DNA of 64,000 nucleotides from Candidatus Liminaster caballi (GTDB lineage Bacteria > Bacteroidota > Bacteroidia > Bacteroidales > UBA3663): NCBI GenBank assembly GCA_018065085.1, contig JAGHUA010000002.1, positions 61,724 to 125,723 of the forward strand, in the 5' to 3' direction. Positions 27,601 through 34,908 of this stretch are shown one piece after another. The position numbers and the translations under genes were made by a program. Within the stretch, counting starts at the first letter, position 1; each line of letters starts with the position of its first letter. The notes beneath the pieces are model-generated. The model was given only the letters and a program-made list of their open reading frames with translations. It did not search any database and was not told the DNA's origin.

Positions 27601-29588
27601 TGGAGGGTGGTTTTCTCGTGCTCTATAATGCGATGGAAATTCGCAGAATCAAGGACAATAAATTGCGATACAAGCAGGATGACTACCGCATGCTCAACGA
27701 ATTCTACAAGCAGAAGATTCAGCAAGTACACATTGTTGGTGAGTATGCCAATCTGATGGTGCGCGATTATGATGCTGCTCTTAGGTATGTCCAGGATTAC
27801 TTTCAGATGGATTACAAGCAGTTCATCTCCAAATATTTTAAGGGAGAACGACAAAGTCAGATACAACGTAATCTTACTCCGGGCAAATACGAACAATTGT
27901 TTGGTTGTTTGTCAGAACGGCAAATGCAAATCATTAGCGACAAGGAGTCGCGTTGCATCGTGGTGGCAGCAGGTCCTGGAAGTGGAAAGACACGTGTGCT
28001 GGTGCATAAACTCGCATCATTGCTTTTGCTTGAAGATGTGAAGCATGAACAATTACTTATGCTGACATTCTCGCGTGCAGCAGCCACGGAGTTCAAACAA
28101 CGACTAATGGAGTTGATTGGCAATGCTGCCCATTTCGTGGAGATAAAGACGTTCCATTCTTATTGCTTTGACTTGCTCGGACGTATCGGCAACCTTGAGG
28201 ATGCCAGCAATGTTGTAGCTCAGGCAGCCGAACTGATCACCCAAGGCGAGGTGGAACCTAATCGTATTGGCAAGACGGTACTTGTCATTGACGAAGCGCA
28301 GGATATGAGTGCCGATGAGTATGCGCTTGTACGGGCTTTGATGACAGCCAACGAGGAGATGCGAGTCGTAGCAGTTGGCGATGATGATCAGAACATCTAT
28401 GAGTTCCGAGGTTCTGATTCACGATACATGCAAGAACTGTCACAGATGGAAGGTAGCCGGTTTGTGGAGATGACTGACAACTATCGTAGTTCGCGCCATG
28501 TGGTAGATGTTGCAAATCGCTTTGCCTGTTACATTCGAAACCGCTTGAAACAGACACCTATTCACTCGAAGAGTAATGAAGATGGTTGGGTTAGCGTGAC
28601 TCATTACCATACGGCATTTATTTACGGACCTTTGGTGGAAGACCTGATTCACAATCGTTGTAACGGCACATCTTGTATCCTTACGCAAACCAACGAGGAA
28701 GCTGTTATTCTTGTGGCTCTTTTGCGCAAGAATGGAGTCCAAAGCAAACTGGTGCAGTCGATGGATGGCATTCGCTTCTGGAACTTGGCAGAAATGCGTT
28801 ATTTCCTCAAATACATTGACCAGCGCGTCAAGACGCCTTTAATAACGGATGATGTGTGGGAAGCGGCAAAGCAATCGACCTTCACGCTGTATGCAGATAG
28901 TGAGTCGCTGATGTACGTTCGCAGATGCGTGGAACTATTTGAGGCGACCAACAAAACAAAATATGCGAGTGATTTCAAGGAGTATGTCTTTGAATCGTCA
29001 ATTGAGGATTTTAGCGACTATTCAGGTACGGACGTAATTGTATCAACCATTCACAAGGCCAAAGGCCGTGAGTTTGATGATGTTTATATGCTGATATCAG
29101 ATGGTTACACCCGTGATGAACAACTGATGAGAAGGTATTATGTGGGCATGACGCGTGCCAAGAAACGCCTGTTCATACATACTAATAGTTCTGTCTTTGA
29201 CCGCATTCAAGTGGATAAGCACTTCGTCAGTCAACAACGGTACGAGATGCCAGAAGAGGTTGTCTTGCAAATGACTCACAAGGACGTCAACCTCAGTTTC
29301 TTCAAGTCACGCAAGAAAGAAGTGCTCGCCCTTCGTGGAGGTTCCGCCTTGACCTATGCCGACCATTGCCTGCACGATGCCACAACCGGTTATCCTATCG
29401 CCATGCTCTCCGCTCGTATGCAGCAGACATTGGCAGAGTGGCAAGCGAAGGGTTACGAAGTACAAGGCGCCAAAGTACGCTTTATAGTAGCATGGAAGCC
29501 AAAGGATGCTCCGAAAGAAGAGAAGGAAACTGCTGTTGTGTTGGCGGATTTGGAGTTGAAAAAAACGAAACGGGAAAAAGGTGTGTAA
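24684..29588 (+). CDS. Predicted DEDD exonuclease - RecQ helicase - UvrD/Rep helicase triple fusion
   Basis: Exo: AFVDTEVG (DxE), GHNIIRHDAKYL (NxxxHD), NDCQKARDL. RecQ: FPTGGGKSLTFQLPAL, VIDEAHCFSSWGQDFR, GFGMGVDKSDV-type, QEAGRAGRD. UvrD: VAAGPGSGKTRVLVHK, VIDEAQDMSADEYAL, VGDDDQNIYEFRG, STIHKAKGREFDDVY, YVGMTRAKKRLFIHTN. Confidence 0.9.
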   Translation: MSIWEKIQELMRTTEVNASEGVVVRAQRRDASLYAFVDTEVGVRDHKVHDIGALRHDGAVYHGASKSELMKFLEEVDYLCGHNIIRHDAKYLFGENGQRWQLIDTLYVSPLLFPERPYHKLLKDEKLQTDELNNPVNDCQKARDLLMDEVSAWRRLPQEKQRIYVALLRDKVEFAGFVEFIEDKEFDNLQNEALSELIRQTYKGKICENANLTALVDSHPIELAYALALIDTSDHRSITPSWVLKNYPAVEYVVRLLRHTRCNDGCCYCNSQLDVHQNLKAFFGYDQFRTYDGEPLQENAAKAAVEGKSLLAIFPTGGGKSLTFQLPALMEGRSVHGLTVVISPLQSLMKDQVDNLADRGITDAVTINGLLDPITRSLAIQRVMDGDASLLYIAPEMLRSNTIERILLARHVVRFVIDEAHCFSSWGQDFRVDYLYIGKFIRKYQEKKGLKTQIPVSCFTATAKQKVVQDICDYFKETLGLTLELFASSASRTNLRYSVIHADTDDDKYQKLRGLIAESDCPTIVYVSRTKRTNELAQRLTRDGYKALPFNGKMDADEKVVNQEAFMSDQVRIIVATSAFGMGVDKSDVGLVVHYDISDSLENYVQEAGRAGRDPHLNARCYVLYSDNDLDKHFVLLNQTKLSISEIQQIWKAVKELTRHREKVCSSALEIARKAGWDDSVSDIETRVRTAISALEQGGYLERGNNVPHVYATGITVKNMDEARRRITESVLFESEEVEMAVRIIKSLISQKSIAKAQDAEAESRIDYLADILGLTKAEVVSSVERMRQEGILADTKDISAFLIDGDTERKSRTLLDRFAKLEQYILERIPDDSLKISCKQLNDDAVNNGIATSREKDIRTLLYFLTIKGYTRKKEDGAHNMEVTRKADREATLARFQKRIDVSRFVVEWLYNLAQERAKEDGKTIAVQFSVVELLKEMQQRGSLLFSSFADLQLEDVEEALLYLSKIGALKLEGGFLVLYNAMEIRRIKDNKLRYKQDDYRMLNEFYKQKIQQVHIVGEYANLMVRDYDAALRYVQDYFQMDYKQFISKYFKGERQSQIQRNLTPGKYEQLFGCLSERQMQIISDKESRCIVVAAGPGSGKTRVLVHKLASLLLLEDVKHEQLLMLTFSRAAATEFKQRLMELIGNAAHFVEIKTFHSYCFDLLGRIGNLEDASNVVAQAAELITQGEVEPNRIGKTVLVIDEAQDMSADEYALVRALMTANEEMRVVAVGDDDQNIYEFRGSDSRYMQELSQMEGSRFVEMTDNYRSSRHVVDVANRFACYIRNRLKQTPIHSKSNEDGWVSVTHYHTAFIYGPLVEDLIHNRCNGTSCILTQTNEEAVILVALLRKNGVQSKLVQSMDGIRFWNLAEMRYFLKYIDQRVKTPLITDDVWEAAKQSTFTLYADSESLMYVRRCVELFEATNKTKYASDFKEYVFESSIEDFSDYSGTDVIVSTIHKAKGREFDDVYMLISDGYTRDEQLMRRYYVGMTRAKKRLFIHTNSSVFDRIQVDKHFVSQQRYEMPEEVVLQMTHKDVNLSFFKSRKKEVLALRGGSALTYADHCLHDATTGYPIAMLSARMQQTLAEWQAKGYEVQGAKVRFIVAWKPKDAPKEEKETAVVLADLELKKTKREKGV

Positions 29589-29631
29589 TAGATTCTTTTA
29601 GTCTTTGTTTACAAGTTTTTTAGAATCTATT
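29587..29631. terminator. Inverted repeat AATAGATTCT...AGAATCTATT between convergent genes
   Basis: Perfect 10-bp arms at 29587-29596 and 29622-29631, 25-nt loop. Confidence 0.6.
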
Positions 29632-30456
29632 CATAACTTTCAAAACTCCGTCAGATTGGACTTTCTGCAGAATCAGGCCTTTTATCAGTTTGCCGATGCT
29701 TGTTTCTAACTCATACAAGTATCCTTGGCAAGCATTGCCAGCAGAGTCAAATGAAGAGTATATTTTGGCTCTCAGGTTAATAATGTTGTCCTGAATAACA
29801 TCAAGCTTGACAGGATTTGATAGCTTCTGATACCTTAATTGAACGCGATAACCTGCATTATCCCATCCATAACCATGGAGTTCGGATGGACGGGGAGAAT
29901 AGAACCAATCACATAAGGCTTCGCTGATGGCTTGCACAGCACCATTTGCATAGTTGACGATGATGTCGCCTTTGCGGATGTCTGTCATTCTTTCATGATG
30001 ATGAATGCCGCTTGCCGGAGCCCAGATATAACTACCTGTGTATTCTTCAAAGTATGTTTTGCCCTGGTGAACGATGAAAATACGACTTGTAGATTCCGTA
30101 AACTGCTCGTTGTTGTTAATGCCTTCGAGAATGTGCTGCAGTTCAGCTTTCTTTGATTCTATTTCTTCGGGAGTCAGAGTCTTCCTGGATTCTCGTTTCT
30201 TTTGACTTTCTGCCTCTTTCCGAGCAGCTTCTTCTGCTTTTTTCTTCTCCAACTTAACAAGCCATGCGGCTTCAGCCTCTTCCTGTATGATGGTGTCTTC
30301 TGACTGAATTGATTTGCAGAATGCGTCTGGGTACATGAAACGCTTTTCGCCAACCTCAGGGAATGTGATAGTCATAACCTTTGTGTCACTAATAGAGATG
30401 ATAGTGCCAATGCCGTATTGTGCGCTTATGATTTTGGTTCCTGTAACGTTATACAT
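29620..30456 (-). CDS. Uncharacterised protein: SH3-like N-terminus, coiled linker, PUA/EVE-like C-terminal domain (tentative)
   Basis: GTKIISAQYGIGTIISISDTKVMTITFPEVGEKRFMYPDAF; charged EEAARKEAESQKKRESRK linker; FEEYTGSYIWAPASG...MTDIRKGDIIVNYANGAVQAISEA. Confidence 0.5.
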   Translation of the reverse strand: MYNVTGTKIISAQYGIGTIISISDTKVMTITFPEVGEKRFMYPDAFCKSIQSEDTIIQEEAEAAWLVKLEKKKAEEAARKEAESQKKRESRKTLTPEEIESKKAELQHILEGINNNEQFTESTSRIFIVHQGKTYFEEYTGSYIWAPASGIHHHERMTDIRKGDIIVNYANGAVQAISEALCDWFYSPRPSELHGYGWDNAGYRVQLRYQKLSNPVKLDVIQDNIINLRAKIYSSFDSAGNACQGYLYELETSIGKLIKGLILQKVQSDGVLKVMNRF

Positions 30457-30469
30457 ATTTGCTTAAGTG

Positions 30470-32611
30470 TTAGAGTTCTTGAAGCCCAAGTGAAAGAAGA
30501 TAGTTGAATGTTGAGTCGTAAACGTCCTTTGCACGTGATTTGTCTTTGGAATCACCATCTGGTACAAAAATAATCATACCTTTACGGGCACGGGTTAGCA
30601 GAACGCGATAGGCATTCTTCATGTAGAACTGCTGAAGTTCATAATTGGACTTGGTTTTATCCACCGGACTCCACACCTTTCCGTTGAACTTATAGTAATC
30701 CCAGTTGTTTGTCTCTGGATTATAGCGGAAGTCTCCATCCCACATCACTACATCAAGGTCAAGTTCAAGACCTTGTACGCAAAATTCGTCAAGGGCAATC
30801 TCAAGAAAGTTTGAAGAAGAAACATACTCGTCTGTATCAAGAAACCAACTGGCAACCTTACTGTTACTCTTGCTCGCTCCACTTGATGCATAACCATAAG
30901 GACGTAAACGTTCGGCATTTGAGGACATGAGCATGCCCATACGCGTCTCGTTTTTATCACCATTCATAGGTGTAAGTTGTTCATGTCGTTCGCGAAGCTT
31001 TGTTTTGGCAGTTTCAATGTCTCGTGTCAAGTAAATCATGTATCTGCTCTTCAATTCAGAATAAAGTTCTGTTGCATGCTCTTTCTTACACTCAAGTAGT
31101 TCTTGTATGAACTCAGAAACTTTTTCGCTTCGAGGAGTTCGCTGGCAGGCTGTAAGATGCAGAGACTTATCTATTGTCAGACGTTTGGATTCTATGAACA
31201 CCTTGCGATAATCTTCTATCGTAAAGTTATCTTCGTCTTCTCGATTATACTCAGTTCCCTTCAGTTCGTCTGCCAGATAAATATGCCAACCCTTCAGTTC
31301 GTCATTATTCTTAAGGGCACGTAACCATTCGTTGATTCCTGCTTCGCCGTCATGTATTTCCTGTCCACCACCAACAAGACACACGAATACGCCCCAATCG
31401 CGCAGATTCATATCCCAAAGCAAAATGCCTGGCTCAGAGAAAGGAAATAGCTCTTCCTGCCAATACTTCTTGCCCGCTTGTCCTGGTTTAATCATCTTGC
31501 GTTGTGTCCAAGCACGTTGAGCTTCATCGAAGATAATAATATGCTGACTACCCTTGTCTGCATTTTCTTTAAGCTTAACAGTACCTTCCCCAACGATGTA
31601 TTCAAGTCGTTTCTCAAAAATCTCTTTCTTGTATCCGTATGCATCACGTATTATGGCATCTATAGATACAACATCTTTTAGGGATGCCTTCTCACGCTTA
31701 TACTTTTGGTAATCACGACTGAGTGCAGCAGACATTACAGCTACAAGTGGACCATTGCCTGAAAGCATACTTGCACCATGTTCTTGAAGGGCAACTGACA
31801 GATTAAGACCTACCAAGGTCTTTCCGGCTCCTGGTACACCTGTAACAAAACAAATGGAATGCCGATGGCCTTCAGGGCGTGTTTTTGTTTCTTCAATAAC
31901 CTGTTTGATAAAGTCTTCCGCAGAAAGACGTGTCGACTCGTCAGATTCACCTTTCTTGAATCCTTCAACATTATTCTCCCTCCACACGTTCTTTGCTGCC
32001 TCGATTATCGTGGGACTTGCCTTGTAAATGCCATGTTCCCATGTGCGCTCCCATTCGTTAGTTCCATTGAAAGGGAGTTCTCTACACACATTATTTATAA
32101 TTTCAGGAAGAGTTGAGGTATTTGCAACAAGAGTATTGTAAACCATATCTTCTTCAGTTCCTGTATACGTGTTTTCTTGTGCTTCTTCACCTGTGGCTAT
32201 AAGTATGGGTATTATCCAATTATCGTTACTTGTGCTATGGCAATACTTTAGCAAGAGAGAGTATTGCTCCACCTGTCGGATCGCCGATTTAGTTTCCTTG
32301 CTATCACCTGTCTTGTATTCAAGAACAAAGATTTTACCTTCAAGTAGCAATACAACATCAATCGTCTTGGAGAGGCTTGGAATGTTGTATTCAAAAACAA
32401 TACGTCCCTTCTTTCCCTGGAGGCACTCAATCAAATCGTCATATTCCCTGCTCCAAGCATTACGTTGAGTGCCTGCAAGTTCGCTATGGTCTATATCGAA
32501 AAACTTGTTTGTCAGATCACTCAGGAACTTGTCTTTCCCAATAGATAGAAATTCATCTATTGTATAAGAATTGTATTGTGTATCAATAGTATTGTTGCAG
32601 GTTGCCATCAC
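30470..32611 (-). CDS. DUF2075-type SF1 helicase with N-terminal PD-(D/E)XK-like nuclease region
   Basis: IDVVLLLEGKIFVLEYKTG (D...ExK); CFVTGVPGAGKTLVGLNL Walker A; HIIIFDEAQRAWTQRKM Walker B; MNLRDWGVFVCLVGGGQEIHDGEAGINEW; YRVLLTRARKGMIIFVPDG. Confidence 0.85.
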   Translation of the reverse strand: MMATCNNTIDTQYNSYTIDEFLSIGKDKFLSDLTNKFFDIDHSELAGTQRNAWSREYDDLIECLQGKKGRIVFEYNIPSLSKTIDVVLLLEGKIFVLEYKTGDSKETKSAIRQVEQYSLLLKYCHSTSNDNWIIPILIATGEEAQENTYTGTEEDMVYNTLVANTSTLPEIINNVCRELPFNGTNEWERTWEHGIYKASPTIIEAAKNVWRENNVEGFKKGESDESTRLSAEDFIKQVIEETKTRPEGHRHSICFVTGVPGAGKTLVGLNLSVALQEHGASMLSGNGPLVAVMSAALSRDYQKYKREKASLKDVVSIDAIIRDAYGYKKEIFEKRLEYIVGEGTVKLKENADKGSQHIIIFDEAQRAWTQRKMIKPGQAGKKYWQEELFPFSEPGILLWDMNLRDWGVFVCLVGGGQEIHDGEAGINEWLRALKNNDELKGWHIYLADELKGTEYNREDEDNFTIEDYRKVFIESKRLTIDKSLHLTACQRTPRSEKVSEFIQELLECKKEHATELYSELKSRYMIYLTRDIETAKTKLRERHEQLTPMNGDKNETRMGMLMSSNAERLRPYGYASSGASKSNSKVASWFLDTDEYVSSSNFLEIALDEFCVQGLELDLDVVMWDGDFRYNPETNNWDYYKFNGKVWSPVDKTKSNYELQQFYMKNAYRVLLTRARKGMIIFVPDGDSKDKSRAKDVYDSTFNYLLSLGLQEL

Positions 32612-32627
32612 TCTTTTTTAGAACAAA

Positions 32628-32791
32628 AGCGTGGAGGCTACACATAAAACAGTTGCGCCGGTTCTGGACAAACCTTACTCAGAATTATGCAATAGACCTC
32701 CACGCTGTGAATTATGATTTTCGGTTCACAGTGGGACGTCAATGCATCAGTTCCTTGAGTAATTACTTGTGATTGTCCAGATCAGCGCAAC
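32628..32791 (-). ncRNA. Candidate structured leader RNA / attenuator (interlocking inverted repeats) upstream of the DUF2075 helicase
   Basis: Arms A 32628-32637/A' 32697-32706 (AGCGTGGAGG/CCTCCACGCT); B 32652-32670/B' 32774-32791 (GTTGCGC..TCTGGACA/TGTCCAGA..GCGCAAC); C TGTGAA/TTCACA 32706-32711/32725-32730. Confidence 0.5.
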
Positions 32792-32848
32792 AAAGAATGA
32801 TGACTTACTGTCGGTCAGTTATGTATGTCGGTTTATGTCTTCTATGGA

Positions 32849-33346
32849 TTAGAGTTCTATGTTATATTGTATTATTGGTGCCATTTCTCCCGCATAGGGT
32901 AGGGCACGAATCGTATTGTAGTTGATAAATTCCATTGCTTCCTCGGTATCCATGCCATCTTCGCGCATCAGGTGCTCCACCATCTTATCGTAAGAATAGA
33001 TGAGACGACCTTCTTCAGTAATGCCAATGATTGCCGACAGATAATCGGGCGATTCAAGCACGATGGTATCTTCATGATCGCTATTGCACAACCATTCCTT
33101 CAACGCGTCAATGGTGAGTGGCGTCTTGCTGATTTCCTCAGCATGACGGATGAGTTCGCTCACCTCGATACCAAGTTGCGAAGCGATACGCTCCATGATA
33201 TCGAGAGAGATATTTCGTTTGCCATTTTCAACATCACTCATGTAGCGACGATCAATGTCTGCATCAAGAGCCAGACGCTCCTGAGACATCCCTCGTCGCT
33301 TGCGAAGCCGTTGAATGGCAATGCCAAAATCTATTTGTAGTGACAT
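32849..33346 (-). CDS. XRE-family HTH transcriptional regulator
   Basis: MSLQIDFGIAIQRLRKRRGMSQERLALDADIDRRYMSDVENGKRNISLDIMERIASQLGIEVSEL; start at ATG 33346. Confidence 0.9.
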   Translation of the reverse strand: MSLQIDFGIAIQRLRKRRGMSQERLALDADIDRRYMSDVENGKRNISLDIMERIASQLGIEVSELIRHAEEISKTPLTIDALKEWLCNSDHEDTIVLESPDYLSAIIGITEEGRLIYSYDKMVEHLMREDGMDTEEAMEFINYNTIRALPYAGEMAPIIQYNIEL

Positions 33347-33388
33347 GGTAAACCGAATGTTTTTGTGTGCAAAAGTACTAAGCCTTTT

Positions 33389-33411
33389 ACTATTATACAA
33401 CGGACAATAGT
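33389..33411. promoter_or_regulatory. Candidate XRE operator ACTATT-N11-AATAGT overlapping the -33 element of the XRE promoter
   Basis: Minus strand: ACTATTgtccgTTGtataATAGT...20 bp...TACTTTTG. Confidence 0.5.
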
Positions 33412-33506
33412 GCACATTCGTAAGCAACTATGGTTAAAACTATATAAAACTGGCATAAAATGTAGGTTGTAAGGCTGTTATGCCTTGATTTTTAAAATCT
33501 TTTTCG

Positions 33507-33514
33507 TATCTTTG
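33507..33514 (+). promoter_or_regulatory. -7 box TATCTTTG for the Nudix gene
   Basis: TATCTTTG 35 bp upstream of ATG 33550. Confidence 0.6.
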
Positions 33515-33549
33515 CAGCGCTGCAAATAAATGTTGCAACGCAAATCATA

Positions 33550-33966
33550 ATGAAAGAATCAAAGAAAACAATAGAAGTCGTTGCTGCTGTCATCCTTCGA
33601 GATGGTAAGGTATTTGCCACCCAACGTGGGTATGGCGAATGGAAGGACTGGTGGGAGTTCCCCGGTGGAAAGATGGAAGCTGGGGAATCGCCTGAAGATG
33701 CGCTGAAACGAGAGATTTGCGAGGAACTAGCAACCGAGATTGAGGTGGGCAGATTGCTTACGACGGTGGAGTATGACTATCCGAACTTTCACTTGACTAT
33801 GCACTGCTACCTGTGCTCTGTAATCAGCGGAGAGCTTTCGCTCCTGGAACATGAAGATGCGCGTTGGCTCACGAGGGAAGAGTTGGATAGCGTCAAGTGG
33901 TTGCCTGCCGATGTGGAAGTGGTGAGAAGGTTCCAGCGCATGATGCAGACAGCACCTAAATTTTAG
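33550..33966 (+). CDS. Nudix hydrolase, MutT-like (deoxy)nucleoside triphosphate pyrophosphohydrolase
   Basis: Nudix box GGKMEAGESPEDALKREICEEL (GX5EX7REUXEEXGU-like). Confidence 0.92.
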   Translation: MKESKKTIEVVAAVILRDGKVFATQRGYGEWKDWWEFPGGKMEAGESPEDALKREICEELATEIEVGRLLTTVEYDYPNFHLTMHCYLCSVISGELSLLEHEDARWLTREELDSVKWLPADVEVVRRFQRMMQTAPKF

Positions 33967-34034
33967 GCAGAATATTTGGAGAATTGGATAATAATCTCTA
34001 CATTTGCACTGTGAAACACTTTATTTGAGAGCTT

Positions 34035-34163
34035 ATGGAATTTCCTTATGATGACGAAATTGAGGCAATGGAGAATGCTGAATCGCCAGGATGTGTTGTT
34101 GGGTGTTTGGTTATGATTGTTAGCGTGCTATTGTTCTTTTGTATTTTGTATTTCGGAAGATAA
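34035..34163 (+). CDS. Small single-pass membrane protein, 42 aa (below the ORF-track cutoff)
   Basis: MEFPYDDEIEAMENAESPGCVVGCLVMIVSVLLFFCILYFGR*; upstream TACATTTG -7-like box near 33998. Confidence 0.55.
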   Translation: MEFPYDDEIEAMENAESPGCVVGCLVMIVSVLLFFCILYFGR

Positions 34164-34260
34164 ATCCGCGTCTGCCGGGGAAACCTGACATCGTGCTGAG
34201 GAAATACAGAACTTGCATAGTTTTCATATCGGTGGGTTGGATAAAGGTTTTGAACGAGTA

Positions 34261-34902
34261 TTATTCGTCAGTTGTCTGGTCTTCCTTATTATCGGCATCG
34301 TGGAGGATTGGGAGCTGCCAATGGAACATGACGGCCATGAGACGGATGATGATGACCGCCATGGCGCAGCCAATGGTGCAGGCTTCGAGTGGAAGTCCCT
34401 CAAAATAGCCCCAAGTGAAGAAGAGTCCGCCGGCAAAGCACGCGAGGGCATAGATGTCGCGACGGAAGATGAGCGGAACCTCGTTGATGAGAATGTCGCG
34501 GATGACACCACCTGCAGCGCCGGTGAACATGCCCATGATGTTGGCTGTCCAGATCGGGAAACCTGCATCGAGTGTCTTCTGGATGCCGACGACGGTGAAG
34601 AGGCCGAGGCCGATGGTGTCGAAGAGGAAGATGGTATTGCCGATATTATTGATCTGCTTGCGGAAGAAGACAAACAGCAGCAGTGCGAAGCCGTTGATGG
34701 CGAAATATTCCCATCGTGTCATCCAGAACGGACTCTGATCGAGCATCACATCGCGCAACGTGCCGCCGCCAACGGCTGTGGCCATGCCTACGATGAAGGC
34801 TCCGAACCAATCGAACTGTTTGGCCGATGCCAGTCGAATGCCGGACAAGGCAAAGGCGAAGGTGCCGAGATAATCGATAATATCGACAAATGTTATTGAC
34901 AT
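34261..34902 (-). CDS. UPF0126/TRIC cation channel family membrane protein (YicG-like)
   Basis: DIIDYLGTFAFALSGIRLASAKQFDWFGAFIVGMATAVGGGTLRDVMLD; internal repeat GMFTGAAGGVIRDILINEVPLIFR. Confidence 0.92.
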   Translation of the reverse strand: MSITFVDIIDYLGTFAFALSGIRLASAKQFDWFGAFIVGMATAVGGGTLRDVMLDQSPFWMTRWEYFAINGFALLLFVFFRKQINNIGNTIFLFDTIGLGLFTVVGIQKTLDAGFPIWTANIMGMFTGAAGGVIRDILINEVPLIFRRDIYALACFAGGLFFTWGYFEGLPLEACTIGCAMAVIIIRLMAVMFHWQLPILHDADNKEDQTTDE

Positions 34903-34908
34903 AGATTG

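Noticed and set aside
32628-32791. Retron msr/msd
   Set aside because: Inverted repeats resemble a1/a2 pairing, but no reverse transcriptase is encoded in the window.
24663-34163. Prophage or integrative element
   Set aside because: No integrase, transposase, structural or conjugation genes and no flanking att-like direct repeats found by eye.
34213-34899. 228-aa acidic + ORF opposite the TRIC-family gene
   Set aside because: The minus frame matches the UPF0126/TRIC family; the plus frame is a compositional mirror.
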